From: Jacaranda mimosifolia | Taxonomy: Eukaryota; Streptophyta; Magnoliopsida; Lamiales; Bignoniaceae | Direction of reading: 5' to 3' | Assembly: GCA_018894105.1 (NCBI GenBank) | Contig: CM032126.1 | Coordinates: 30,602,391-30,666,390 of the forward strand | Length of the DNA stretch: 64,000 nt | Part shown: positions 12,122 through 23,255 of the stretch, in pieces | How positions within the stretch are numbered: position 1 is the first letter of the stretch | Layout: each line of letters starts with the position of its first letter | Position numbers and translations under genes: made by a program | The notes under the pieces: generated by a model | The model's input: the letters and a program-made list of their open reading frames with translations, nothing else | What the model was told of the DNA's origin: nothing | Databases searched by the model: none

Positions 12122-13357
12122 AAAATGTGTAATGACTTTACTGATTTAAATAAAGCTTGCCTTAAGGATCCTTACCCCTTGCCTCGTATAGATTTATTAG
12201 TTGATTCTACTGCTAGTTATGAGTTGCTTAGCATGGTGGATGCATTCCAAGGCTATTACCAAATATTTATGGCACCCAAAGATAGGGACAAAACCTCTTT
12301 TGTCGTCCCCAATGGAGTATATTGCTTCCTAGTCATGCCCTTTGGACTTAAAAATATAGGGGCGACATACCAGAGATTAGTCAATTTCATGTTCAAGAAT
12401 GAAATCAGGAAGTCGATGGAAGTGTATGTGGACGATATGATTGTAAAAATCGAAAAGGCCGAGGACCATCTGGTCGACCTCAGCCACACCTTTGCCATAT
12501 TGAGAGCTTTCGGCGTGAAGCTCAACCCTAGCAAGTGCACCTTTGGTGTTCGAGGAGGTAAATTCCTCGGTTATATGGTCAGTCAGAGAGGGATCGAGGC
12601 CAACCCGCAGACGATCCAAGCAATTTTGGACATCACTCCACCTCGCACAGTTTGTGAAGTCCAGCATCTGGTCGGCAAAGTTATAGCCCTAGGCAGATTC
12701 ATAGCCCGACTGGCTGACGAGAGCTTACCTTTCTTCAAAATCCTCAGAAACACAAAAAAGTCTGGATTCCAATGGGATCAACAGTGTGATCAAGCTTTGG
12801 TAGAACTCAAGCAATACCTGGCTTCGCCGCCTATGCTCGCCAAACCCGAACTAGGAGAAGTGCTACAGCTGTACTTAGCAGTATCCTCAGCCTCGATCAG
12901 TTTGGTGTTGACGTCGACAAGAGGAGGCACCCCCCGTCCAGTATATTATTGCAGCAAGGCTCTGCAGGGGCCCGAGTTTAATTATTTGGAGATCGAGAAG
13001 TTCGCTCTAGCCCTTGTCATGTCGGCCAGGAAGCTACGGCCTTACTTTCAATCCTACATAATCTGGGTATTGACGAATCAGCCGCTAAAACAGGTGTTGT
13101 CGAAACTAGACACTTCGGGTCGGCTCACCAAATGGGCCATCAAGCTTAGGGAATTTGACATCACATTCCAACCGCGGACTGCCATTAAGGCACAGGTACT
13201 GGCCGACTTCATCGTCGAATGGCTCAACTTACTGAGGCAGAATGTTGAAAACACCTCCATATGGACCTTGCACGTCGACGGGTCCGCAACCTCATCCGAA
13301 GGCAGGATAAGTATATCCCTCCGATCCCCACAGCCAAGGAGTATGATTTCGCAGTGA
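12122..13357 (+). pseudogene. Gypsy reverse transcriptase and first RNase H
   Basis: Same frame as the preceding segment. Reverse transcriptase motifs: DFTDLNKACLKDPYPLPRID, then FQGYYQIFMAPKDRDKTSF, VMPFGLKNIGATYQR and the catalytic YVDD at 12425-12436, which is intact. A Gypsy-type RNase H connection domain and RNase H follow (PVYYCSKALQGPEFNYLEIEK and ADFIVEW). The frame then enters the second RNase H (WTLHVDGSATSSEG) and is lost by a frameshift near 13310. Role in an intact element: copying RNA to DNA and removing the template RNA. Confidence 0.9.
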
Positions 13358-13720
13358 AACTAGACTTCCCGGTCAGCAACAACGAAGCAGAATATGAGGC
13401 TCTCATTGCAGGGATGCGTATGGCCACCACTCGCACCGTCGAGTAGCTTGCAGCATTCACCAACTCCCAGCTGGTTGCAGAACAAGTCGAAGGAAACTTT
13501 GAGGCGAAGGAATACAAAATGGCACAATATTTGGCAGAAGTGAACCAATTGAAACACATGTTTAGGAGTTTTACGCTGAGCCAAGTCCCCCGATCAGAGA
13601 ATGAACGAGCAGACGCGCTCTTGAAGCTAGCCAGCTCGACAAAGGGTACCAGAGAAAGAATAATAACATTTTTCTTGGCCGACAAGCCCTGTGTCATCGC
13701 CACCGATCAGGGCCTCGTCG
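13240..13720 (+). pseudogene. Second RNase H domain (Tat-type)
   Basis: After the normal RNase H a second one is readable across a frameshift and a stop: the first strand with the catalytic Asp (TLHVDGSATSSEG, about 13264), the helix with the Glu (NNEAEYEALIAGMRMA, about 13378), then FTNSQLVAEQVEGNFEAKE and the final Asp (NERADALLKLAS, about 13601). An additional plant-type RNase H of this kind is the hallmark of the Tat branch of plant Gypsy elements. The domain is broken here by a frameshift and a TAG at 13444. Confidence 0.75.
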
Positions 13721-13918
13721 GATGCATCGAGGAAACAACCCTCTCTTGGCAGGAGCCAATCAAACTTTACCTAAGTCGAGGTACCTTACCCGACGACGAC
13801 AAGGAGGCCCACAGACTCAGAGGGTTAGCAGCCTAAGTATGCGCTAGACGAGCATAGCTAGCTGTATCGGAGGTCGACAGCAGGACCTCCACTGAGTTGT
13901 CTAGAACCCGATGAAGCA

Positions 13919-14900
13919 AACAAGGTATTGCAGGAGATACATGCCATCATCTGCGGCAACCACTCCAGCGGCCGATCCATAGCACACGAGTTCGTCCGTT
14001 ACGGGTATTTCTGGCCGACGTTGCTACGAGACTCCATCGACTTCGCTAGAAAATGCCCATCATGCCAGATCCACTCTAACATTCAGCACCAGCCGGCCGC
14101 ACCGATGATCAACGTTCAGATCACCTAACCATTCGACCAGTGGGGGATCGACATAGTGGGATCGCTCCTGAGGGCATCGGGCCAGCGTAAGTTCATCATA
14201 GTGGCCGTCGAGTACTTTACTAAATGGGTGGAAGCCAAAGCAGTCCCAAAGATCACCGATGCGGCCATCAAAAGTTTCATTTGGAAGAATATAATATGTC
14301 AATTTGGATTGCCTAAGGTCTTAATCTTGGATAACGGCACCCAATTTCAAAGTAAAAACATGAGAAAATGGTGCGACACTGTGGGGATCACCCAACACTT
14401 CACTTTGGTGGGAAACCCGCAGGCTAATGGACAAATCGAGGTCACCAACAGAACCGTCCTAGACCACCTCAAGAGTCGAATAGCAGGGACAGGATCCACT
14501 TGGGCAGACGACCTCCCAGGTGTGCTTTAGACTTACAGAACGACACCTCGAACAGCCACGGGCCACAGCCCGTACAGCCTAGTCTACGGATCCGATGCAG
14601 TAATTTCGTCAGAATTGATCCAACACACAGCGAGGGTGATCCACTATAACCCGATAACAAACATTTCGGAGAGGACTCTGGATCTAGTCACTGTCGACAA
14701 ACATATCATGCAGCTTACAACACAATGCAGCGATATCGCTGTAAGATGGGGGAGTGCTATAACAAAACAGTGCGACCCCAGAGGTTCAAGGTTGCCGACC
14801 TCGTTCTCAAGAAAGTTGAAGTGTCTAAGAACGTAGGTAAACTCGACCTAAAGTGGGAGGGACCGTATTCAGTAGTTAAGTTGTAAAAAAACAACGCCTA
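13919..14900 (+). pseudogene. Gypsy integrase, broken
   Basis: The zinc-binding HHCC region is readable (CGNHSSGRSIAHEFVRYGYFW, then CPSCQ), followed by the catalytic core: WGIDIVG (first Asp, about 14145), ILDNGTQFQS (second Asp, about 14320) and NPQANGQIEVTNR (Glu, about 14440). Stops at about 14126 and 14528 and a loss of frame after 14600 inactivate it. The C-terminal part (KWEGPYSVVKL-like, about 14850-14890) is still recognisable. No chromodomain was seen, in agreement with a Tat-type element. Confidence 0.85.
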
Positions 14901-15062
14901 CCGACTAGCCGATGCATCAGGCCATGAGCTACCCCGACCTTGGAATGCAGTAAACTTGAAAAAAAAAATTGTGTAACGGGTCTTCGACGACCTTTGTATG
15001 CCCCCGCCGAAATAAAATTATGATACTTTCAAACCGCATAAACAGATTGAACCTTTGTCACA

Positions 15063-15537
15063 CAGTCGACCCCGTAGTCGACAAAACAGGCTTCACGCCG
15101 CCAAGTCGAGGCCTATGCGCTAGACCACACAGTCGACCCCGTAGTCAACAAAACAGGCTTTGCGCCTCCAAGTCGAGGCCTATGCGCCAAGACCAAACAG
15201 TCGACCCTGTAGTCGATAAAACAGACTTTGCGCCGCCAAGTTGAGGCCTATACGCCAAGACCAAATAGTCGACCCCGTAGTCGACAAAACAGGCTTTGCG
15301 CCGCCAAGTCGAGGTCTATGCGCCAAGACCAAACGATCGACCCTGTAGTCGAAAAAATAGGTTTTACGCCGCCAAGTCGAGGCTTATACACCGAGACCAA
15401 GCAATCGACCCCACAGTCGGCAAAACGGGCTTCACACCACCAAGTCGAGGCCTATGCGCCTAGATAAAGCAGTCGACTCCATAGTTGACAAAACAACACT
15501 TTATGTCGTGAAGTCGAGGCCTATACGCCGAGTTCAT
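15063..15537 (+). repeat. 68-bp tandem repeat array, about seven copies
   Basis: Units start at 15063, 15130, 15198, 15266, 15334, 15402 and 15470, a period of 67-68 bases. Each begins with a variant of CAGTCGACCCCGTAGTCGAC, then AAAACAGGCTT, and CAAGTCGAGGCCTATGCGCC near its end. The leading GTCGAC...GTCGAC makes a short inverted repeat in every unit. It sits between the integrase and the antisense region; tandem arrays at this position are known in Ogre/Tat-type elements. Confidence 0.9.
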
Positions 15538-15986
15538 TACAATTGTTAATTACAATTACAATGGTTATAAACCGACTATACAATCGTTAAGATCATTCAA
15601 AACCCAAAGGCTAGCTATTATGCTAGCGGATTAATTACAATTCGCTCGACAAGAGGCAAGAATAAATTCGACAAAGCACAACCTCCGTTCGACGAAGGAC
15701 ATGAATGAAAATTACTTGCCACACCCGAGAGCATTCACCCAAAAATTGCAATATGCATAATAGTAAACACTCCAATTAAAGCTTTGCAAGGCATGTACAC
15801 ATCAACGAAAGCAATTTATCACCAAAGCAAGAATAATCATCATCGAACTTGGAGTAATAACCATTCATTAGTTGCAAAAGCCTCATCGAGGCATGAATTC
15901 CACAATTGTTTAAAGGCCTCGTTGAGGCATATACATCTCCTCAGCAAATAAAAATAAAAACAAGTAACAGCAATACAGAATCAGGC
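15538..15986. other. Non-coding part of the Gypsy element
   Basis: No coding region is recognisable. The short words CTCATCGAGGCATGAATTC and GGCCTCGTTGAGGCATATAC (about 15882-15935) form a small direct repeat. Confidence 0.5.
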
Positions 15987-18405
15987 CTAACTAGAGCTGC
16001 CGACCTCTTCAACATCAGGGCCAAACTCTTCAGCAGCAGGAGCAACAGGAGCAAGAGCAACGGATGGCGCTGGCTTGGGTAAAGCCATTGAAATGGGGAC
16101 CACGGCAGTTGCTGATCGAGAGGGGCCGGCAGTGTCTTGTAAGAATGGCCGCTCGAAAATGGGGAAATAGGCGGCAGCATCAGTTGTCCCTTCCAACACC
16201 TCGAAGGCGAGGTTGCCGGCAAACTCGAACTCCCTTGCGGCCGCTTTCCATTTTCAGTCGACCTGGGCCTGCCTTCGTTCTTCCTCAGTGAGTCAGCCTC
16301 CGGCGCGCCCTCCACCCCACCAGCCTCAACGACCGGCTCCTCTACATCACCCTATTCTTCAGGTAAGGCCGCAGCTGTTCGTCGAACAAGTGGCTCATGC
16401 GCGACTAGTCTTCAGCCTGAACGTTGTAATCCAGGAACTGCAACTGTTTAAGAGCTTTTTCGAAGGAGTTCCGAGCATCGTCCAGGGCGAGAACAACACT
16501 GGCATCCTGGAAGGCAGAACTCAACATGAATTGCTACACGGCCTTTCGACACACCTACGGCAGTACCCGGTTGAACTCAGCCCGCGCCTTTGCCAGACAT
16601 GCATTTCGACCCGCTGATCGACCGGAATCATAGGCCACTTGCACATCTAACTGCAGTTTTTTGACCATGTCATCCATCTTGGTCCTCTCCTTAACAGCCA
16701 GGATCACCTGCTCATCCTTCTGCTCCAGGTCCTTAATCAGCTGGCCGACCTATTTTTCCAGCTCGTCGACCCGCATCTAAGAAGACTCGAGCTGAGCCTT
16801 CAAAGTCTCAACGTCCCTCCAGCCTCCAGCTGCTCCCGATCAGCTAGGGCCAGCTCAGATCGTCGATAGAAATTGTAGCCCAGTTGCCTGACCTGAAACA
16901 TAAAAGTTATCATCTGCTCGAGCAAAGTGTAAACATACAGGAATAAAAGATAGAAAACCCTACCATGTTGGCGTCGTAGGCAAACTCTCGAAGGGCCGTA
17001 GCCTGGCTCAGCCCCATAATCCTTTTCTGGTCAGCCAAGAACTGACCCGCCAGTAGTACCTTCAGGGGGGCAGCCCCGCAGTGTCTATGCACAAAGAATT
17101 GTGCACGACGGGGCTGGGCTCTGCCCCAAATCGAGGAGAGGGGAATTTCGGTAGGGTGAACAACACATCATCCCCTCGATCCCCGAAGAGGTCGTTACCA
17201 GTCGGCGGCCCTAACCCAGCTACTTTTCCCTTGCCCTTCCTGACAGCAGCCTTCTTAGGAGCAGGACCTCCTTGGTCGACCATGGCCCTCTTACCCTGAC
17301 CTGCGGGGCTATCACTTACGATTGCCAGTGGGCAACCGGGTGAAGGAGTAGGCGCCGCGGCCACCCGACGTGGCTCCTCGGCTGCAACAGCTGCCCGACG
17401 AGCTGCAGACCCCTATCGCTGCTGCTAATTCTTTTCTGCCCGAGCCAGTGCTTCTGCTCTCGACCTGTTCATTATGTCTGCACGATCTGCCAAACGTCAA
17501 ATTAACAATAGTCAAGAACAAAGAATGATGCATGCCATAAAAGTAACAAATCAAAACATACACTCTCTCTACCTATTTGATAACGTGCAGACAAATCTAA
17601 TGGGGCCAGCGACAGTCCAGCCAATATTAAGTGCCTCTTCTTAATAAAAACGGAGGCTTCCAATGGGCCAAACTCGACCAAGTCCCACACAAAAGTGTTC
17701 GGCTAGGTCAGAGTGAGATTCCCCGGCACGTCGACATGCCCCCTCCACCAACCCCGAGGAATATTGAACCCTCCAGCCACCTGAACGAACAGATACCATT
17801 TTTTTCACTCTTGCCCATACGAAGAAAAAGGGGCTACGAGGAATTTTTGGCGGCGTCGAGCAGTCAGGTAGTAGAAGCCTGACTCGTCGGCACTACCTGA
17901 CTTGCGGGACATAGGAAGGTGAAAAAGATTGGAAAAATTTTCAAAACTGGCAGGCTAATTAAACAAGTGCATCAAAACTATAAAACTACAAATGGTAGAA
18001 AAGCAGTTAGGAAGAAGTTGTGTTATGTATACTTGAAGACCCATGAGCAGATTAACTATACTATCACTCAGGGGAAACCTAAGACCACATCTAAACGCGT
18101 CCTCGAAGACTGTTATGCAGCCCGCAGGAGCGCGATGCATTCGACCAGGTGGTCCGAGGGTCAGAAGTTGATATTCATGAGGGATATGGTACAGCTCTCT
18201 AAGACGTCTCAAATCCCCAGGATTTATTGTGGATACGATCTCACTATAATGGCTTGGGGTGAACAATCGACCTCGCGATGGGGGAATCTGGCTCGGCCCA
18301 GCTTCTTCCCCCCCACAGTTGCTACTAGAGCTCGAATCATCGCCCGACGACTCACTCGACGACCCAGTAGCATACCTGCGTCTATCAGACTAGGTGGCCT
18401 CACTA
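15987..18405 (-). pseudogene. Antisense reading region of the Gypsy element
   Basis: The minus strand carries a long, discontinuous protein-like region opposite to gag-pol. From its 5' side it has a Ser/Asp/Glu-rich stretch (SSGDDSSSSSNCGGEEAG, about 18300-18355), then FTPSHYSEIVSTIN and a hydrophobic block (CITVFEDAFRCGLRFPLSD, about 18050-18120). That block resembles the N-terminal domain Pfam calls 'putative gypsy type transposon' (Transposase_28). Further on come a basic, Pro/Ala-rich linker (about 17210-17330) and a Glu/Ala-rich C terminus ending GSSS and TAG near 15987. The reading is broken by stops and probably by former introns. Antisense genes between pol and the 3' LTR are known in some Tat-type elements (for example Grande); their function is not established. 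The domain match is from memory of the family and needs a profile search. Confidence 0.5.
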
Positions 18406-18784
18406 TCCCCCCTTGATTACCCTCAGAACTGTATAAACCCAGCATGATTTTCAAAGAAAAGCAAAACGACAGGAAGTAAAAGCGAAAGAACACTTACTGA
18501 AAAGAAGAACTAAGGTCAGGAAGTCTTAAAAGCAAGGGCGTTTGGACAAGCGCTCGACCAGAAGCTAATGCGGTAAAAGTAAAAATGGCCAGTTTTAACG
18601 CGGGTATTTATAGAGGAAGAAGTGCGGCAAACCAAGCGTCTGCGATAATGCCTGTAACTACCACGCTGCCCCACGCGCGCCACGATGTAACCGCTCAATA
18701 AATGCGCCAAACCCTGGTCGATTATCACTAATACCGATTTCGCTACTTCCTAACGCTTCTCGTCGAATCCTCATTCAGCCTTGC

Positions 18785-18796
18785 GAAGTGGAGGGA
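18785..18796 (+). other. Polypurine tract of the Gypsy element
   Basis: GAAGTGGAGGGA lies four bases upstream of the 3' LTR, the place where plus-strand synthesis is primed. Confidence 0.7.
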
Positions 18797-18800
18797 CTCA

Positions 18801-19504
18801 TGATATGGGATGGCCCAATGCTTAGGCCAAACCAAGTTAGCCCAGAGACGTAACACTAGGCCCAGCCAGGCGCTGAGGCCCATATGCTTCATCAGCTTCA
18901 CTCGACCAGAGATATAGCACTAGGCCCAGCCAGTCGCCTAAGGCCCATATGCTTCGTCGACCTCACTCGACCATTGGGAGGTCGAGTCGGAAGTCGAGAC
19001 AGTATAGTACTAGGCCAATGCATTAAATGCACTGATGGGCGTCACGCCTCCGCATTAATGGCGCATGCTATCCCCTCACCACCTGACACAGCAGGCGCCG
19101 CTACAGTGTACTATCATGTCCTTGAAACCTGGAAGGGCAGTTAGATGGAGATATACAAGTCAGGGAAATGACTAATTGCCCTTGGCGCAAGGCTAAGGGC
19201 CCCTGGGGGTACCAGGGGCATCCCAAACATTTCCTCGAAGGGAAAATGATATAAATACCATCACTCCAGCGTTCTAGAGGTATGCACTTACATACATTCA
19301 AAACCCTTACTCCGTTGCTCGATATTTCTAGTCGACCACTACTGACTTGAGCGTCGGAGGGCCTAAGCCGAGAGCTCCTCGGCTAGCCTAACGTTTGTTG
19401 TGATTGCAAGATTCATCCCACCTAAACAAGGATCCCGACCATTCAGGTCGAGTCTCATCCAAATCCGTAGTTGGACCCATATCCGACGAATCGAACCCTC
19501 ATCA
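18801..19504 (+). repeat. 3' LTR of the Gypsy element
   Basis: 704 bases with the same TGATATGGGATGG start and CCCTCATCA end as the 5' LTR. It has a short extra segment (TCGGAAGTCGA, about 18986) that is absent from the 5' LTR, and many C-to-T and G-to-A differences. TATA box TATAAATA at 19250-19257. Confidence 0.95.
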
Positions 19505-19509
19505 CTCAT
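19505..19509 (+). repeat. Target-site duplication CTCAT (right copy)
   Basis: Identical to 8743-8747 on the other side of the Gypsy element. Confidence 0.95.
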
Positions 19510-21050
19510 GAAGTATAAAATTATTATATTTTTGCATTAGAACAACACATCTAACTTTAATCTAGTATCTAAAATACTTGAAATAATTGCTATGTAGGGT
19601 ATTTTTTCATAATACTTAAGAAATTTTTGTTCCATTGCACAAATTACTTCACTTAAATATTTATCATATCTATGATTATCAAATAATTGAGCAATTGCAT
19701 GTAGTGTATATAATAACAAGTTAGATGTTGGATGAAAATGACCGAACAAAATCTTGATTTTATAATTAATTGTTTGAAGAAGTGGAGCAAGAACTTCCAC
19801 AATATCCCAATCCGCATCATGCAAAAAAGGTTCACAATAATCATCAAATATTTCTTTATTACAAAATTCACTAATTATATGACGATAAGGCAGTGCCTCA
19901 CTAAGCATTCTATATGTAGAGTTCCACCTATGTTGAGTATCTAAGTAAGGAATTACAAATCTTGTCCTACGGTCTTGACAAAATCTTTTATATTCTTGTG
20001 TTCTAACTTACGAAGCCATAATATGTGTTAAAGCACTTCTAATTTACCTACCAAAAGATCAATTTTTTGTAAATCATCTTTACAACATAAATGAATAATA
20101 TGACAAAAACATCTAACATGGAAAAAAATATCATTTTCTAAAGGATCTATTAATTTAACTAATTCCCTTAAAGCATATGTATTATTAGATGCCTTATCAA
20201 AAGACATAGACATGACTTTATTCATTAATTTTCAACCCCTAAGACAATCTCTAATTGCTTCATAAATATGAATACCCGTATGGGAATGATCAAGTTGTTG
20301 AAATTCAATTATTCTTTTTTGCATGCACCAATTATCATCAATCCAATGAGTCATAACACATAAATAATGCAAATTGCCTCCACCTAACCACATATTGGAT
20401 GTAAAAGAAACTCTATCAAAAATATCAAAATTTTTAGTTAAATTTAAATTTTGTGCTAAATATTGTTTATACCCATCATCATAGCAAGTGTTGCGTGAAA
20501 TGAGTTTAAAAGCCGATTGTAAATATATTTGATTATGTCTAGTTACTAATTCATTTTCGGCATAAGTAAAAGGTAACTCATTTTGTATAACTAATCTAGA
20601 TAAGTCTATTCTTATATTTTCTTGACTATATCTCCAACTTTGTAGCGTGCCCGATTCATCTCGATAAAGTTGTGATTGACCCTCTACCCCCACACCCTGT
20701 TCATTTCAACTCGGATGATGAGTGTTTAAATGTCTTTTAATTGTACTCGTTCCACCTTCTTTTTTATGTTTATAAACTGCACAACAAACTTTACTATATG
20801 CCAAACCGGATGGGCTAATAGCTATACATTTCCATACATCGCTAATTAATTTTCATTTTTTTCTCATGTGTATCATTATGTGTGTCAATATCATTGGGTG
20901 CTTGTATTTCATCATCATCTAAGGGGTTTTCTTCATCTATTCTATAAGTAGTAAGATGATATTGTTCTTGTGATTCAGTATTATGCAAAGATGCGGATGT
21001 TTGTGTAATAAAATTATATTCTTACGTGTTTAAATTACATTTCATATGAT
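19505..21050 (-). pseudogene. hAT transposase 2, N-terminal and central part
   Basis: Read on the minus strand: an acidic N-terminal region (about 20880-20960), a BED zinc-finger remnant (GGTSTIKRHLNTHHPS, about 20712-20760) and the SYSQENIRIDLSRLVIQNELPF block (about 20570-20640). The hAT core follows with FTSNMWLGG (about 20385-20415), SFDKASNNTYALRELV (about 20160-20210) and CFCHIIHLCCKDDL, and then DUF4413-like sequence (about 19540-19690). Frame breaks at about 20226 and 20696 and several stops inactivate it. Its C-terminal half lies beyond the Gypsy insertion at 8158-8747. Confidence 0.85.
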
Positions 21051-21779
21051 ATCGGGTCGTAGAACTAGAAGAAGAGGGAGGGATAGTAGTAGGTCTTAGA
21101 GGCGAGTCTATAAATTAATGACTAGTACTACACCCAGTAGGTTGAGTGGAGGGATGAATTGAGGGGTCATTTAAAGGAGAATGTTGCTCTACCCTCGGAG
21201 GGGCCGTAGAGCGACTACAGAACAACTAGCAAGATTCAAAAATTTCTTTATTTTTATAATCAACTAAATATGAACAATTAACAAATAAAATTCACAAAGA
21301 TTAACAAACAAATTAAATTGTAAAAAAAGGATAGATGTTACCGTAAAAGACTTAATAACAAATAAGAAGTTGCAATTTGATACACCACTATTCACGGGCT
21401 CCATGAAGTCACAAATTGATAGACCTCTATTCAAAGCTCCACCAAATAACATGTACCAAATAAATTTAATAATATGTACGAAATAAATAAAAGATATAAT
21501 TTATTTATAAATTATTAGATTAGAGAGAAACTGAGAAATTGTAGAATAAGAAATAAAATTTTAGAATACTTGAAGCTTGAGAGATTTGATAGGAAATATT
21601 TTTATTACAAATACCACTATTTTTATAGTGGTCATTTGAGAGAAATTGAGAGATTTTATAGTAGTCATTTGTTATTTTTGAGAAGAAAAAAATAAATTTG
21701 ACCACTGGCCTGGCCAACCAACCGTCAATTTACAGGAAAGTAGCCGTTACAAATTGTAACGACTACTTTCCCTTTTTCT

Positions 21780-22274
21780 TTTCTTTTTTTATTTTATATT
21801 ATAATTTATAATTTTTATAAATTTATTAATTATATTTCTTATATTAATTCTTAATTTATAATTTTTATAAACTTATAAGTTATAATTTAAAATTTATAAA
21901 TTATACATTCTTAATTATAAATTATAAATTTATAATTTTTCAAAATTAATAATATGTAATTTGTAATTTAAAATTTATAAATTTCTAAATTTTTAAAAAT
22001 TATAATTTATAATTTAAATTAAAAAAATATTGCGGGCTAAGCGGGCTAGCCTACGAGCCGGCTAGCCCGTTTAGCCCGCGAGTTGGGCCAGCCCGCAGTC
22101 CTTCATGGTCTGCAGGCTGAGCCAATCCTGGGTTGTAAAATTTTAGCTCGGGACGATTTTTCAAGTGAGCCAATCCAGCCCAGCCCAACCCATATTAAAA
22201 AATTAAATGAGCTGAGCAGGGCCCATTTTTTTCGCAAATCGAGCTGGTCGGCCCGGCTCATTTTGACACCTCTA
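21780..22274. repeat. Subterminal region of hAT element 2
   Basis: An AT-rich stretch (21780-22028) is followed by GC-rich repeats of GGGCTAGCC/GAGCCGG type and the terminus CATTTTGACACCTCTA at 22274. These short repeats resemble 7735-7772 at the other end of the element. Confidence 0.6.
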
Positions 22275-23255
22275 CCCCCACCTACCCCCTCATTTTCTCA
22301 CTTTACATTTCACATCACTCATTCATTTATTATTCTCTTACTTTACTCATCTGTATGCATATATACATATATATATATAAATATTAAAATTTTACTAGTT
22401 ATAAAATTCTAAAACTTATGTTTAAAATTTTAATTAATTAATTCTCAAAAAAATAATTAAATTTAATTAAATACTATTTATATTATTACTAAATAATTTA
22501 TTTACTAGATAACGTATTAAATTAATTAAACAAATAATATATTTAGTTTTATTTAATATTTAATGTATTAATTAAATATTACATTTACTCATTTAATAAA
22601 TAATTTAAGATGTTTTAATTTGATATAATAAATAAATTAATCTTCTTCAAAAAAATTAATCTTCAAATTTATTTAAAATTATAATAATAAATTTAATTAT
22701 TATTTAATAATATATTAACTTTAATAAAATAATATTAATATAATTAAAATAATTGTTGAGAAAATTAATTAAATTTAGGTAAAAATTATTTGATTGTTTA
22801 CTAAGTAATTTATTTACTAAATAATGTATATTAAATAATGAGTTAAAGTAATCAAATAACCTATTAAATTTATTAAATTAATATATTTAATTATTTAAAT
22901 ACTTGTTATTTATATATTATTTATATTTTATATTTCACGTATAATTAAATATTATGTTTATTTGTTTAATAAATAATTTAAGATGATTTAATTTCATATA
23001 ATATAAAATTATTTATTTTTCAACTTGATGAATTGGTATAAGTATTACATATATAAATTAATAAATAAATTATTTTATTTAAATTAATAATTAAGTTTTA
23101 TTTGTACATAAATCAGAAATAATAAATAGTTAAATAATTATATTTTAATTAATAAATAGTAATTAGTTTATAATTAATGTACAATAATCAATATTTTTTG
23201 TATAAGCCGATATTAACAATTATGACATAATTATGATATTTGCCAATTTTTTATA
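22275..23255. other. AT-rich intergenic DNA
   Basis: Extremely AT-rich sequence made of ATTTAATTA-like words with some local repetition (for example TTTACTAGATAACGTATTAAA near 22500 and TTTACTAAATAATGTATATTAAA near 22810). No gene or defined element was recognised. Confidence 0.6.

Larger units (their letters stand above)
8748..19504 (+). mobile_element. Ty3/Gypsy LTR retrotransposon, Tat-type, complete but mutated
   Basis: A 10.76-kb element with two LTRs (8748-9442 and 18801-19504), both starting TGATATGGGATGG and ending CCCTCATCA. A primer-binding site follows the 5' LTR, and a purine-rich tract (about 18785-18796) precedes the 3' LTR. Order inside: gag, protease, reverse transcriptase, RNase H, a second RNase H, integrase, then a 68-bp tandem array and an antisense reading region. 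Gag-protease-RT-RNaseH-integrase order identifies Ty3/Gypsy. The extra RNase H and the long region between integrase and the 3' LTR point to the Tat group. The LTRs differ at several dozen positions by eye, mostly C/T and G/A, and the reading frame is broken in many places, so it is not a recent or active copy. Confidence 0.95.
7710..22274 (-). mobile_element. hAT element 2 (minus strand), split by a Gypsy element
   Basis: The right end, read on the minus strand, begins TAGAGGTGTCAAAATGAGCC, a common plant hAT terminus, and is followed by GGGC/GCCC-rich subterminal sequence (22030-22260). Similar GGGCC/GCCCGC sequence at 7735-7772, next to TATAGGTGAGCTGG, is taken as the left end. Coding pieces for one hAT transposase lie at 19505-21050 and 8158-8747 on the minus strand. 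Between them sits the Gypsy element 8748-19504 with a CTCAT duplication on each side. Without the Gypsy the hAT would be about 3.8 kb, normal for an autonomous hAT. The left boundary is uncertain by a few hundred bases (8046 is an alternative), and no matching 8-bp target duplication was found. Confidence 0.7.

Noticed and set aside
15063..15537. Regular repeats that might suggest a CRISPR array
   Set aside because: The whole 68-bp unit repeats with no unique spacers, and this is a plant retrotransposon.
22083..22412. Plus-strand open frame at the right end of hAT element 2
   Set aside because: It covers GGGC-rich subterminal repeats and the terminus of the hAT element; no protein family resemblance.
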